From Methanobacterium sp. (GTDB lineage: Archaea; Methanobacteriota; Methanobacteria; Methanobacteriales; Methanobacteriaceae), in the NCBI GenBank assembly GCA_019084405.1, contig JAHRFX010000118.1, positions 1-6,427 of the forward strand: a DNA stretch of 6,427 nucleotides, read 5' to 3'. This document shows, in pieces, positions 6,397 through 6,427 of the stretch. Position 1 is the first letter of the stretch. The number at the start of each line of letters is the position of its first letter. The notes under the pieces were generated by a model. It was not told where the DNA came from. It made no database searches and worked only from the letters and a program-made list of their open reading frames with translations. The position numbers were made by a program, and so were the translations under genes.

Positions 6397-6427
6397 CATT
6401 GGATAATTCTTCTTTAAGTTTTATATT

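Overview
The window looks like chromosomal DNA from a methanogenic archaeon, most likely a Methanobacterium-like member of the Methanobacteriales. This is inferred from gene content and style, not from a database search. The evidence is AT-rich intergenic DNA, TTTATATA box A promoters, tRNA genes without an encoded CCA, archaeal-type HMG-CoA synthase paired with an SCP-x-like thiolase, and a cobyric acid synthase gene.

Layout: (1) 1-215 is a perfect inverted repeat with 95-bp arms (1-95 and 121-215) around a 25-nt centre that holds its own small hairpin. The right arm ends two bases before the cobQ start codon and contains its ribosome binding site. (2) 218-1756 (+) is cobQ (cbiP), cobyric acid synthase. 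(3) 1854-3227 (-) is an SLC13/DASS-type anion permease convergent with cobQ; both genes end in T-rich terminator-like tracts. (4) 3416-3604 (+) is a box A promoter and two tRNA-Gly genes (GCC and UCC anticodons) two bases apart. (5) 3605-3939 is AT-rich and gene-poor, with a nested palindrome. (6) 3940-6142 (+) is a two-gene operon: HMG-CoA synthase, then thiolase 10 nt downstream. (7) 6143-6427 has a T-rich terminator, a possible 24-codon ORF with a good ribosome binding site, and a second T-run.

How the genes work together: the thiolase condenses two acetyl-CoA to acetoacetyl-CoA, and HMG-CoA synthase adds a third acetyl unit to give HMG-CoA. These are the first steps of the mevalonate route to archaeal isoprenoid lipids. 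The DUF35 scaffold protein that usually accompanies this pair is not within the window. CobQ makes cobyric acid for corrinoid cofactors, which methanogens need for the membrane methyltransferase Mtr. The permease and tRNAs have no evident functional link to either pathway.

The least explained features are the long inverted repeat at the left edge, which may be real or an assembly fold-back, the unusual substrate-site motifs of the permease, and the small ORF near the right edge. I found no clear new multi-gene system, CRISPR array or insertion sequence.
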